Assembly: GCA_963837805.1 (NCBI GenBank)
Contig: CAWIOU010000014.1
Location: 562,597 to 626,596 of the forward strand
Direction: 5' to 3'
Source of the DNA: Bog-756 sp963837805
Lineage (GTDB): Bacteria > Actinomycetota > Acidimicrobiia > Acidimicrobiales > RAAP-2
Length of the DNA: 64,000 nucleotides
The position numbers and the translations under genes are program-made. The notes below the pieces were generated by a model. It was not told where the DNA came from. It was given only the letters and a program-made list of their open reading frames with translations, and did not search any database. Shown here piece after piece: positions 1 through 7,848 of this stretch. How positions within the stretch are numbered: position 1 is the stretch's first letter; every line of letters begins with the position of its first letter.

Positions 1-674
1 TTCCAACCTGCCTTTCATTCGCTGAGGACCTTCAGTTGTGCGATTCCCGATTTGCTCTTCGACTGTGATCGGCTGCCTACCCCAAACAGTTGCGTCCCGA
101 TCGACACTCGCTTGTCCTTTTGCGATCTCATGCGTCCCTTCGGGTCCACCGCGGCCGATCGCATCTCCGATGCAGGCCAGCCCAGACTCTATGTTCGATG
201 AACAGCCTCATCAAGCTGCGTTTTAGTGGTGAGTTGCTCTCTCTTCGTGAGATTTTGTAGCCATGTTCAACGAGCAGTGGAAGAGCAATCGAGGCGCCGT
301 TGAGGCAGGTCAGGTGCATGCATCCACCGCAACTCCACCTGTGAATCGGGCATTGAACGACCGCCGGAACGTCCGCAGTGAGTTCGGCGACCGTATCGTC
401 CTCGGCGTGTTCCCGTCCCGGCCGTCGAGGGAACCCGAACCCGATCGCGCTGTCCGGACCTGTCACCATCCCTTGGAGCAGCTCCCGTCCGGAGGTGGTC
501 ACTTGGTCTACCTGCAGATAGGCGGCAGGGCAGACCGGAGACTCCGCGCCCGTCTGCCGGACGTCCGGACCGCGATCCCAGGTCCCACTATCGGGCAGGT
601 AGCTTGAATACAGTTCTAGGCGTGCTACGTCGATGCGAGCCGCGTGAGTGTCGCGGTAACGAGGGGGCCTGCAG
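1..674. other. No gene recognised
   Basis: I find no convincing protein or RNA gene here. Open frames on both strands are short, have no family resemblance, and lack a Shine-Dalgarno sequence at a plausible start. The stretch may be eroded coding sequence or an intergenic border like the DinB remnant just downstream. Confidence 0.5.
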
Positions 675-917
675 GTGGTAGATCTGCAACGCGGCGATCA
701 GGATGGCGGCAGACACCGATACGGCACGTGCCACCTCTGCGGATGGAAAGGGGCGGTGGCCAAGGTCGGCCGGCGCGATCGGAAACGCCTAAAGACCGGC
801 CGAACATTTGGCCGTCTGTGTGACGAGTGCGTCTCCGACCTGCTGGGCACGGAGACTGCATCTGGCGAAGCCAAGCCGACCCAGCGCAAGTTCGTCAGGA
901 ACGTCCACGTGGCGTGA
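675..917 (+). CDS. Small zinc-ribbon-like protein, unknown function
   Basis: An 80-residue protein starting with GTG; a G-rich Shine-Dalgarno (gaggggg) lies a few bases upstream. Two CxxC-type knuckles are visible: CHLC near residues 19-22 and CDEC near residues 53-56, separated by a very basic stretch rich in Arg and Lys. This spacing suggests one zinc site of the treble-clef or ribbon kind, with possible nucleic-acid binding. I do not recognise a named family and no operon partner is evident. It is probably a real gene because the Cys pairs and the ribosome-binding site agree, but its function is unknown. Confidence 0.55.
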   Translation: MVDLQRGDQDGGRHRYGTCHLCGWKGAVAKVGRRDRKRLKTGRTFGRLCDECVSDLLGTETASGEAKPTQRKFVRNVHVA

Positions 918-959
918 GCCGTGCGGGTCACCCCGAGGGATGGAGGCCACCCGTCGACG

Positions 960-1189
960 GGCGGAGACGACCTCGGTCGTGTGGCACACCAGGCCGTGAA
1001 GCGACAGCTTGGAGGTGGAGACGGGCCTCGCCTTGCGTGCCCCGCGTCGAGTCCCTCGCACTTGATCAACAAGGTGATGCAATGGAACTCGAGCCAGCCC
1101 TCGAGCATCTCATGCTCGCCCGGGGTGAACGACGACTCCGTCCGCCGCGGATCCTCGAGCTCTTCGACCGCGGGAAGGGCTCCCTGCAC
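960..1189 (-). pseudogene. Remnant of a DinB/DUF664-type protein
   Basis: On the minus strand one frame reads GEHEMLEGWLEFH followed by a segment ending KCEGL. A neighbouring frame continues with KLSLHGLVCHTTEV. Both pieces match the start of actinobacterial DinB-like DUF664 proteins, where a helix with a Lys-Cys-x-Gly-Leu turn is followed by a LSLxGLVxH helix carrying a metal-ligand His. The two are out of frame (shift near 1040), and nothing resembling the remaining helices of the four-helix bundle follows. I read it as a truncated, frameshifted relic. The family call rests on motif memory only. Confidence 0.45.
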
Positions 1190-1301
1190 CCGGCTTTCGT
1201 TGGGGCACGATTAGGCACCTCGGAAAACGACGGAGCCGGCTGGCACGCTTCGTGAGGGACCCGTCGCCCGTCACAGCATCGCGGACCCCTGCCCGCGATC
1301 C

Positions 1302-1337
1302 GGTGGGGACGGAGGTGGGGACGGAGGTGGGGACGGA
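1302..1337. repeat. Three perfect tandem 12-bp repeats overlapping a tRNA 3' end
   Basis: The unit ggtggggacgga occurs three times head to tail (1302-1313, 1314-1325, 1326-1337). The last copy contains the 3' acceptor strand of the minus-strand tRNA gene. The other two are therefore short duplications of the tRNA 3' end extending beyond it. Replication slippage is the simplest cause. Such duplications also occur at tRNA-targeted integration sites, but no integrase is present. Confidence 0.85.
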
Positions 1338-1401
1338 GGGAGTCGAACCCTCACTGGAGGCGGTTTAAGCGCCCTGCCTCTGCCGGTTGGGCTACGTCCC
1401 C
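1328..1401 (-). tRNA. tRNA with anticodon UAA (Leu codon UUA) but a short variable loop
   Basis: A complete cloverleaf reads on the minus strand. The 7-bp acceptor stem is fully paired (GGGGACG with CGTCCCC), the D loop has GG, and a 5-bp anticodon stem carries loop CTTAAAC, giving anticodon TAA. The T arm is 5 bp with loop TTCGACT, and A73 is the discriminator. CCA is not encoded. By codon it should be leucine, and A73 fits, but bacterial tRNA-Leu has a long variable arm and this one has only five bases between the anticodon and T stems. The structure is sound; the charging identity is uncertain. Confidence 0.8.
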
Positions 1402-1515
1402 GTTGGCGTGGCATCTGCCCGCCGACGCGTGGCAACCACGCGGTCCACGGGGTGACGCCCGAAACAACCTTAGGTGCTGGCCCGGCCGGTCGCCGGTTCA
1501 GGTGCCCTACCGGGC

Positions 1516-3090
1516 TCAGATGCCCGATCGGGCGGCGACGAGCTCGGCCATGGCCTCGAGCTCCTCGTGCCGCGGCTGGTCGACCCGGTGCTCCAGTCCC
1601 GGCCCGGCGGGCCAGGGTCCGAGCACCGTGGTCGGCTGGATGGCGGCATCCCATCGGGGCCAGTCGCCGGGGGAACCGGATCGCGCGAATCCGGTCCATG
1701 CCCGGCGCACCGCAGCGGACAGGGCGAAGGCGTCGGCACCTCCACCCGAGAACGTCTGCACCGCGGGGTTGTGGACCGTTCCGAACACGAAGGGGATGTC
1801 CAGCGCGTGGCACGACCCGAGGATCCCTCCGAACGCCGGTGACTCCCAAGTGAAGAGATAGAAGTACGTACCCACACCGGCATCCGACGCACCGGCGTGG
1901 GCGTCGGCGAATCGGACCGCCGGCAGCCGGAACACGTACTCGGTGGCGATGGCCACCCACAGGTCCCGAGGGCTCACCGGCTCACCCCGACCGGATCGCG
2001 CCGCCCGCACCGAGGCGATCAGCTCGTCAGCAGCTCCCGCTTCCGTGGTCAGGCGACCCGTCCACCGTCGCAAGCCGTGTTCGTCCAGCGAGCTGAGGGC
2101 CGGGTTCCCGACGGTGAAGAAGGCCGACTCGTCCCGGGTGGTGCCCATCAGCAGAGGGATACTGGATGCCGAGCCGAACGTCACCGCCTCCTCGGGGGCG
2201 GTCGGGAGCATCCCGCCGTCGACCACCGGCATCATCAGCAATGCCGGATCGTCATTGGCCGCCACCACCGCACCGATCTCTCCGGCGGCCCGGACCAGGT
2301 CCTCGGCGGGCACCTTCTCCAAAGCCGCCCGGGTCACGGGCACGCCGAGGTGGGCGGCCACCTGCTCGGTCCGGGCCCACGCCTTCTCGGCGGTCGAGGT
2401 GTACGGCGGACCGCTCTGGACGATGGCCCGGTGGAACAGCCCCTGCGCCGCGGGGGTGCCCAACAGGGTGGACACACTCATGCCCCCGGCCGACTCGCCG
2501 AAGACGGTCACGTTGCCGGGGTCGCCCCCGAAGTCGGCGATGTGGTCCTGCACCCAGAGCAGAGCGGCGACCTGATCGGCCAGGCCCCAGTTGCCCGAGC
2601 CCGACCACACCCGGCCGTCGAGCCAGGTCTGTCCGACGTCCTCGAGCGCCGGGTGGGCCAGGAACCCGAGAAGCCCGAGACGGTAGTTGATGGTGACTAC
2701 CACGACGTCGCCCTCTCGTGACAACATGCCACCTCGGTACAGACTCGCCGCCCCGGACCCGGAAACGAACGACCCCCCATGAATCCAGACCATTACCGGC
2801 CGCCGGCCGTCGTCGGGCCCCGGGGTCCAGATATTGAGGGTCAGACAGTCCTCGGCCTGCTCGTCGGGCTCGCCGCCGAGGGACATCTCGATCAGCCCCG
2901 GGGACTGGGGGGCGATGGGCCCGAACCGGTCGCACTCCTTGATCCCCGTCCAGCCGGCCACCGGGCCCGGAGGTCTCCACCGACCGGCACCGGCCGGCGA
3001 GCTTGCGTAGGGGATCCCCGAGAACGACCACTGGCCGTGTCGAAGGACACCCCGGACCCGGCCACCCTGGACCTCGACGACTCCGTCCAT
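1516..3090 (-). CDS. Type-B carboxylesterase (para-nitrobenzyl esterase family)
   Basis: A 524-residue alpha/beta-hydrolase of normal length for the carboxylesterase type B family, which hydrolyses carboxylic esters. Visible marks are the EDCLTLN segment near residue 80, the oxyanion-hole HGG at 104-106, and the nucleophile elbow GESAGG with Ser200. The late SCHALDIPFVFG motif carries the expected catalytic His. No clear signal peptide is present, so it is likely cytoplasmic. The ATG start is preceded by ggaggg about 8 bases upstream. It stands alone, divergent from the NlpC/P60 gene. Natural substrate cannot be read from the sequence. Confidence 0.9.
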   Translation of the reverse strand: MDGVVEVQGGRVRGVLRHGQWSFSGIPYASSPAGAGRWRPPGPVAGWTGIKECDRFGPIAPQSPGLIEMSLGGEPDEQAEDCLTLNIWTPGPDDGRRPVMVWIHGGSFVSGSGAASLYRGGMLSREGDVVVVTINYRLGLLGFLAHPALEDVGQTWLDGRVWSGSGNWGLADQVAALLWVQDHIADFGGDPGNVTVFGESAGGMSVSTLLGTPAAQGLFHRAIVQSGPPYTSTAEKAWARTEQVAAHLGVPVTRAALEKVPAEDLVRAAGEIGAVVAANDDPALLMMPVVDGGMLPTAPEEAVTFGSASSIPLLMGTTRDESAFFTVGNPALSSLDEHGLRRWTGRLTTEAGAADELIASVRAARSGRGEPVSPRDLWVAIATEYVFRLPAVRFADAHAGASDAGVGTYFYLFTWESPAFGGILGSCHALDIPFVFGTVHNPAVQTFSGGGADAFALSAAVRRAWTGFARSGSPGDWPRWDAAIQPTTVLGPWPAGPGLEHRVDQPRHEELEAMAELVAARSGI

Positions 3091-3191
3091 CTCTGTGCCC
3101 TCCAGTTTTGCCGCCGAACTGCCGATGTTGGTGGCAACTTATCGGGTGAACGGCATTTTCACCCCTTCGATCTGTGGGCAGGGAGAAGAAC

Positions 3192-4655
3192 GTGTCACGA
3201 GGGGCGTCTGCCAGGGCCGGACGATGGGCCGGCCGGATGAGGTCGCGGGATCCGGTCCGTCGAGGAGGCCGCACCCGCGGGCCCGGCAACGTCCGCCGTG
3301 GCCCCGGCCCGGTCAGGGCCGCCCTGGTCGCCCTGGGCGCCACCGCCGCCCTCGGGATGACCGTCGGCCCGGGCGTCGCCGGGGCCGCCGGCAGCCCGGG
3401 GACCACGGGGACCACGAGCCCGTCGAGCACCTCCGCGACCTCCTCGCCCACCACCACGGCGGCGGGCTCGGGGAGCAAGGCCCGGCCCGGCGCCGACGCT
3501 CACGCCGCCAAGGCCCCGTCGGCGGCGCAGGCCCAGATCAACGCCACCGAGGCCCAGCTGAACAAGCTCGAGAGCCAGATCTCCCAGGAGCAGAACGCAC
3601 TCGACCGGGCCGACGAGCAGTACAACCAGTCGGTGGTCGAGCTGACCAGCACCCGGACGGCCCTGCAGGCCACCGAGACCTCCCTCAACGCCGCCCGGTC
3701 CAAGCTGGAGACCGAGCGATCCCAGCTCCGCGACGACGCCGTGCAGGCCTACATCAACGACACCTCGTCGACGGCGGTGTCCCAGCTGTTCGCCGCCCCC
3801 ACCACCGGGAGCCAGATCCGCGCCCTCTACGAGAAGGTCGGATCGGGGGACGTGGCCCTCGACGTGGCCCGAGTGCAGGCCGGCCAGCAGAAGCTGTCGG
3901 CCACCCGGGCCAAGCTCCTCGCCGAGCAGAAGGCGGAGACCGCCCAGCTGGGCGTCGAGGACAGGGCCCGACAGAGTGCCGCGGCCGCCAGTGCCCTCTC
4001 CCAGGCGACGCTGAACCAGGTCCGGGGGAGCCTGGCCCAGCAGATAGCCGAGCAGGCCGCGGCCGAGGCGGCGGCGGCGGCCAAGGCGGCGTCGTCGGCC
4101 ACGTCGGCGGCCGCCGCCCAGGCCGCGGCGGCCCAGGCCTCCGAAGCCGCACAGGTGGCCAGCACGGTGAGCGGCGGCAGCCAGGCCGCGGCCAGTGCCG
4201 CCTCGGCGGCCAACCAGGCCGCCGGCCGCGCCGGCGGCACCACGTTCTCCTACGGCGGCAGCCCCACGGCCGCGGGCCTCGCCGCCGTGCACGCCGCCAT
4301 GCAGTACCTGGGGGTTCCCTACGTGTGGGGCGGCGCCGGCCCGGCGGGAGTCGACTGCTCGGGCCTCACCATGCTGGCCTGGGCCAATGCCGGGGTATCC
4401 ATGGACCACTCGGCGGCCGACCAGTACGCCGATTTCCCCCATGTGAGCCCGAACTCGCTCGAGCCCGGCGACCTGCTCTTCTACGACTTCGACGGGACCG
4501 GTGTCGATCATGTCGTCATGTACGTGGGCCCCACCCTGGACGGCCAGCCGACCTCCTACGGGAGCAGCACCATCATCCAGGCCGCCCACACCGGCACGGT
4601 GGTCACCTTCGACCCGGTCTGGTCGGAAGCCTTCGTCGGCGCCGCCCGACCGTAG
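3192..4655 (+). CDS. Secreted NlpC/P60 peptidoglycan hydrolase with coiled-coil N-terminus
   Basis: About 487 residues, likely a D,L-endopeptidase cutting peptidoglycan stem peptides, of the RipA/CwlO kind. An Arg-rich n-region is followed by a hydrophobic signal segment ending near AGAAG. A long Gln/Glu/Ala-rich region resembling the coiled-coil regulator of such hydrolases follows, then an Ala-rich linker, then the NlpC/P60 domain with catalytic Cys389 (VDCSG) and His440 (DHVVMYVG). I chose GTG 3192 because gggag lies a few bases upstream; a GTG six codons earlier is possible. The coiled coil probably keeps the enzyme inactive until bound by an FtsEX-like partner, which is inference. Confidence 0.9.
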   Translation: MSRGASARAGRWAGRMRSRDPVRRGGRTRGPGNVRRGPGPVRAALVALGATAALGMTVGPGVAGAAGSPGTTGTTSPSSTSATSSPTTTAAGSGSKARPGADAHAAKAPSAAQAQINATEAQLNKLESQISQEQNALDRADEQYNQSVVELTSTRTALQATETSLNAARSKLETERSQLRDDAVQAYINDTSSTAVSQLFAAPTTGSQIRALYEKVGSGDVALDVARVQAGQQKLSATRAKLLAEQKAETAQLGVEDRARQSAAAASALSQATLNQVRGSLAQQIAEQAAAEAAAAAKAASSATSAAAAQAAAAQASEAAQVASTVSGGSQAAASAASAANQAAGRAGGTTFSYGGSPTAAGLAAVHAAMQYLGVPYVWGGAGPAGVDCSGLTMLAWANAGVSMDHSAADQYADFPHVSPNSLEPGDLLFYDFDGTGVDHVVMYVGPTLDGQPTSYGSSTIIQAAHTGTVVTFDPVWSEAFVGAARP

Positions 4656-4719
4656 GCCGTGGGCATCACCCGACCGCCCGTCGACGGCCCTGCCGCCTAG
4701 GGTCGGTCTCCCGAGGACC

Positions 4720-5745
4720 ATGACACCCGAGCTCACCATCGTCGTTCCCGCCTTCAACGAGGCCCACCGGCTCCCCGAGGGCATCAAGCGGTTCGACGCC
4801 GCCGTGGACGAGGGGGCGGTGGACATCGGCCGGACCGAGGTACTGGTCGTCGACGACGGCAGCACCGACGGGACGGCGGCGGCGGCCCGGGCCCTCCTGG
4901 CCCACCTCCCCCATCATCGGGTTATCAGCCATCCGGCCAACCGGGGCAAGGGCGGAGCCGTACGCACCGGGGTGGCGCTGGCCCGGGGCCGGTACACCGC
5001 CTACATGGACGCCGACATGGCCATCGACCCGAGAACCATCCCGGTGCTGATCGACGGGCTGCGATCCAACGACCTGGCCATCGGATCGCGGGCGCTGGCT
5101 GCTTCGATGGTGGAGAGCTCCTATGCCATGCGTTCGGTCATGGGCCGGCTCTTCAACCGTCTCGTCACCACCGGCACCGGGCTCGGGCTCAGCGACACCC
5201 AGTGCGGCTTCAAGGCCTTCCACACCCCGGTGGCCCGCCTCCTGTTCCACCTGGTCCGGATGGAGCGGTTCGCCTTCGATGTCGAGGTCCTCGTCCTGGC
5301 CCACCGGCTCGGGCTCCGCATCACCGAGGTTCCCGTCCAGTGGACCCATGTCCCCGGGAGCACGGTCCATCCGCTCCACGACTCGATCTCCATGCTCACC
5401 GACGTCTACTCGTCGAGGCTCGGTCTGCTGGCCACGCCGGCCGTCCCTGGCATCGTGGTGGCCGACGCCTCCGGCGCCACCGATCCGCGGGCGCTGGCCG
5501 AGCGGGTCGGGTCGGTCCTGGCCGCCTCCACCGCCGGCACTCCCCTCCCCGTCCTGACCGACAGCCGGTCGGTGATGGTCCTCCTGCCACTGGTCGACCC
5601 GGCCGAGGCGGCCACGGTGGCCGGCGTCCTGCGGGATGAGCTCGATCCCCTGCCGGTCACCCGCACGACCCTGACCGCCGAAGTGCTGGCCGCGCTGGGT
5701 CCGCTGGCCGGCCGCCTCGACGTGCCCACCGATGCCGGGACCTAG
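4720..5745 (+). CDS. Family 2 glycosyltransferase, dolichyl-phosphate glucosyltransferase-like
   Basis: A 341-residue GT-A glycosyltransferase expected to move a sugar from a nucleotide donor to a polyprenyl phosphate or similar acceptor. The N-terminal domain has TIVVPAFNEAHRLPEGI, the VVDDGSTDGT donor loop, the DADMAID metal motif, and the QCGFKAF motif typical of the DPG/DPM synthase group. Roughly the last 100 residues form an extra C-terminal domain I do not recognise. The ATG has gagga five bases upstream; the open frame further upstream overlaps the NlpC/P60 gene and is not used. It opens the envelope gene cluster. Confidence 0.85.
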   Translation: MTPELTIVVPAFNEAHRLPEGIKRFDAAVDEGAVDIGRTEVLVVDDGSTDGTAAAARALLAHLPHHRVISHPANRGKGGAVRTGVALARGRYTAYMDADMAIDPRTIPVLIDGLRSNDLAIGSRALAASMVESSYAMRSVMGRLFNRLVTTGTGLGLSDTQCGFKAFHTPVARLLFHLVRMERFAFDVEVLVLAHRLGLRITEVPVQWTHVPGSTVHPLHDSISMLTDVYSSRLGLLATPAVPGIVVADASGATDPRALAERVGSVLAASTAGTPLPVLTDSRSVMVLLPLVDPAEAATVAGVLRDELDPLPVTRTTLTAEVLAALGPLAGRLDVPTDAGT

Positions 5746-5780
5746 AGGCGAGCCCGCAGGGGAGGTGCCGTCGGCAGCGG

Positions 5781-5786
5781 TACACT
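5781..5786 (+). promoter_or_regulatory. Predicted -10 box of a leaderless promoter for the PlsC-like gene
   Basis: TACACT lies seven bases before the GTG start at 5794 and no Shine-Dalgarno sequence is present. Transcription would begin at or next to the start codon. Prediction from spacing and sequence only. Confidence 0.45.
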
Positions 5787-5793
5787 CGGCGGG

Positions 5794-6789
5794 GTGAGCG
5801 CGGATCCGTCGGATACCACCCGGACGGCAGCGCGCGCCGAGCGCGACGGGCCGGACGCGACCAGGGGCGAGGACCCACTGGCCAGCCCGGCAGCCGATGG
5901 CCCGGACGAGGGGACCGACACCACCCCGGCCGGACGCAATGCCGCATCCATGTCCATCCTGCCCGTACCCAGGCCCAAGTCGGACGACGGCGGACCCGAT
6001 CCGTCCCGGCGATCGGACGTCGACGAATGGGGCCGCTCCGAGCACATGCGCTCCATCGTCCGCCGCCTCTACGACCCGGTGTACCGCTACTGGTTCCGGG
6101 TCGAGTGGGAAGGGCTGGAGAAGATCCCCCACCACGGCGGCGCTCTGCTCATCGCCAACCACGCCGGCGCCATCCCCGCCGATGCCCCGGCGATCATGCA
6201 CGGTGTCGAGGAGGAGTTGGGGCGGCCGGTCTACGGCTTGGCCGACTACTTCTTCAGGACCATCCCTGTGGTCGGCACGATGTGGTCCCGGACGGGAGGT
6301 GTCCCGGCCCATCCAGACAACGCCTACCGGCTCCTCCACGATCAGCAGCAGTTGGCCCTGGTCTTCCCCGAGGGCACCAAGGCCACCTCCAAGACCTATT
6401 CCGATCGCTATCGCCTACGCCGGTTCGGACGGGGTGGGTTCGTCGAGATCGCCATGCGGGCCGGCGTGCCCGTCATCCCCATCGCCGTGGTCGGGGCCGA
6501 GGAGTCGATGCCCATCCTGTTCCGGCTCAACAGCGTGGCCCGGTTGCTCAACCTCCCGTACTTCCCGGTCACCGTGAACTCGCTGCTGATGGGCCCGATC
6601 GGCTACGTCACCTACTTCCCGGTCAAGTTCAAGTTCCGGGTGCTCGACCCCGTCTCGTTCGACGTGGAGCCCGGCCTCGAGCGGTACTCGAGGAGCCGGG
6701 TGATGGACGAGGCCGAGAGCATCCGGGCCCGGCTGCAGGACTCGATCCACGACATGCTGCGCGACCGCCGCAGCATCTGGTTCGGCTGA
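5794..6789 (+). CDS. PlsC-like lysophospholipid/glycerolipid acyltransferase
   Basis: A 331-residue protein whose first 80 or so residues are charged and low in complexity, followed by an LPLAT domain. The acyltransferase block I motif appears as NHAGAIPADAP, the spaced form seen in the MGAT-like subgroup rather than the strict HX4D. Block III appears as FPEGTKATSK, and a later PVIPIAVVGAEE segment fits the fold. It should transfer an acyl chain to a glycerolipid or related lipid at the membrane. The epimerase gene follows after 3 bases, so the two are almost certainly cotranscribed. Exact acceptor unknown. Confidence 0.8.
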   Translation: MSADPSDTTRTAARAERDGPDATRGEDPLASPAADGPDEGTDTTPAGRNAASMSILPVPRPKSDDGGPDPSRRSDVDEWGRSEHMRSIVRRLYDPVYRYWFRVEWEGLEKIPHHGGALLIANHAGAIPADAPAIMHGVEEELGRPVYGLADYFFRTIPVVGTMWSRTGGVPAHPDNAYRLLHDQQQLALVFPEGTKATSKTYSDRYRLRRFGRGGFVEIAMRAGVPVIPIAVVGAEESMPILFRLNSVARLLNLPYFPVTVNSLLMGPIGYVTYFPVKFKFRVLDPVSFDVEPGLERYSRSRVMDEAESIRARLQDSIHDMLRDRRSIWFG

Positions 6790-6792
6790 GCC

Positions 6793-7839
6793 ATGGGCCG
6801 GCGGGTGCTGATCACCGGGCTCGACACCTTCTGGGGCGGCCGCATGGCCCAGGCCCTGGAGGCGGAAGCCGATATCGAGATGATCCTCGGCCTGGGGGCC
6901 AATGAGCCCCGGGTGCCGCTCGAGCGCACCGAGTTCGTCCGTTCCGACCAGAAGTACTCGATCCTGAGCCGGATCGTGCGGGCCACCCAGGTGGACACCA
7001 TCGTGCACACCTTCCTCGAGACCAACTCGGTCAACGTGTCCAGCCGCGCCCTCCACGAGATCAACGTCATCGGCACGCTCAACCTGCTGGCCGCGGCCGG
7101 CTCGGCCGGATCCTCGGTGCGCCAGGTCGTCGTGAAGTCCTCGACCCACATCTACGGATCATCGGAGACCGACCCGGCCTGGTTCCGGGAGGAGGACACC
7201 CGGCAGTCCCCGGTCCGCACCCGGGTCGAGCGATCCCTCATCGAGGTCGAGTCACTGGTGCGCGACTTCACCGAGGACAACCCGCATCTGGTCGTCTCGG
7301 TCCTCCGGTTCGCCAACGTTCTCGGCACCGACATCGTCACCCCGGTGAGCTACAACCTGCGCCGCCGGCTCCAACCCTGTATCGCCGGCTTCGACCCGCT
7401 CGTGCAGTTCATCGAGGAGGACGACGTGGTCCGGGCCCTCGAATACGTCACCGGGCACCGGGTCCCGGGGGTCTTCAACGTGGCCGGTGCCGGCAAGCTG
7501 CCCTGGAGCGAGGTGGCCTCGATCTGCAACGGCTACCTCCTCCTGCTGCCGCCGTTCCGGCCCCGGGCCTTCGTGGCTCCGTTGCGCAGGATCGGGGCCG
7601 TCCAATTCCCGCCCGAGATGGAAGGCCTCATCCGCTACGGACGCGGCGTCGACACCTCCCGCCTGATCGACGCCGGCTTCGAGTACCGGTACACCAGCGC
7701 CGGGGCCGTGGAGAGCTTCGCCCGGGCCAACAACCTGCGCCGGGCGACCGGGTCCGGCGAGCCGGCCTACCGCTACGAGCAGGACGTCGAACAGTTCTTC
7801 CGCCACTCCCCGGCCGTGGTGCGCGGCATCGACGGCTGA
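6793..7839 (+). CDS. NAD-dependent epimerase/dehydratase family protein
   Basis: A 348-residue extended short-chain dehydrogenase. The N-terminus VLITGLDTFWGGRM is a variant of the GxxGxxG nucleotide loop, with Asp and Trp at usually small positions. A KSSTHIYG segment stands where the active-site Ser/Thr and Tyr region is expected, but a clean YxxxK is not obvious, so catalysis may be altered. Similar actinobacterial proteins are annotated as nucleoside-diphosphate-sugar epimerases. It follows the acyltransferase by 3 bases and ends 9 bases from the convergent GT2-methyltransferase gene. A role in lipid-linked sugar processing is inference. Confidence 0.75.
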   Translation: MGRRVLITGLDTFWGGRMAQALEAEADIEMILGLGANEPRVPLERTEFVRSDQKYSILSRIVRATQVDTIVHTFLETNSVNVSSRALHEINVIGTLNLLAAAGSAGSSVRQVVVKSSTHIYGSSETDPAWFREEDTRQSPVRTRVERSLIEVESLVRDFTEDNPHLVVSVLRFANVLGTDIVTPVSYNLRRRLQPCIAGFDPLVQFIEEDDVVRALEYVTGHRVPGVFNVAGAGKLPWSEVASICNGYLLLLPPFRPRAFVAPLRRIGAVQFPPEMEGLIRYGRGVDTSRLIDAGFEYRYTSAGAVESFARANNLRRATGSGEPAYRYEQDVEQFFRHSPAVVRGIDG

Positions 7840-7848
7840 GGGGTCGGG

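Noticed and set aside
1302..1401. Integrated mobile element at the tRNA
   Set aside because: No integrase, excisionase, transposase or phage gene was found on either side; the repeats alone are too short to prove an attachment site.
4666..6339. Long minus-strand frame opposite the GT2 and PlsC-like genes
   Set aside because: Both plus-strand genes carry conserved motifs; the antisense frame has none.
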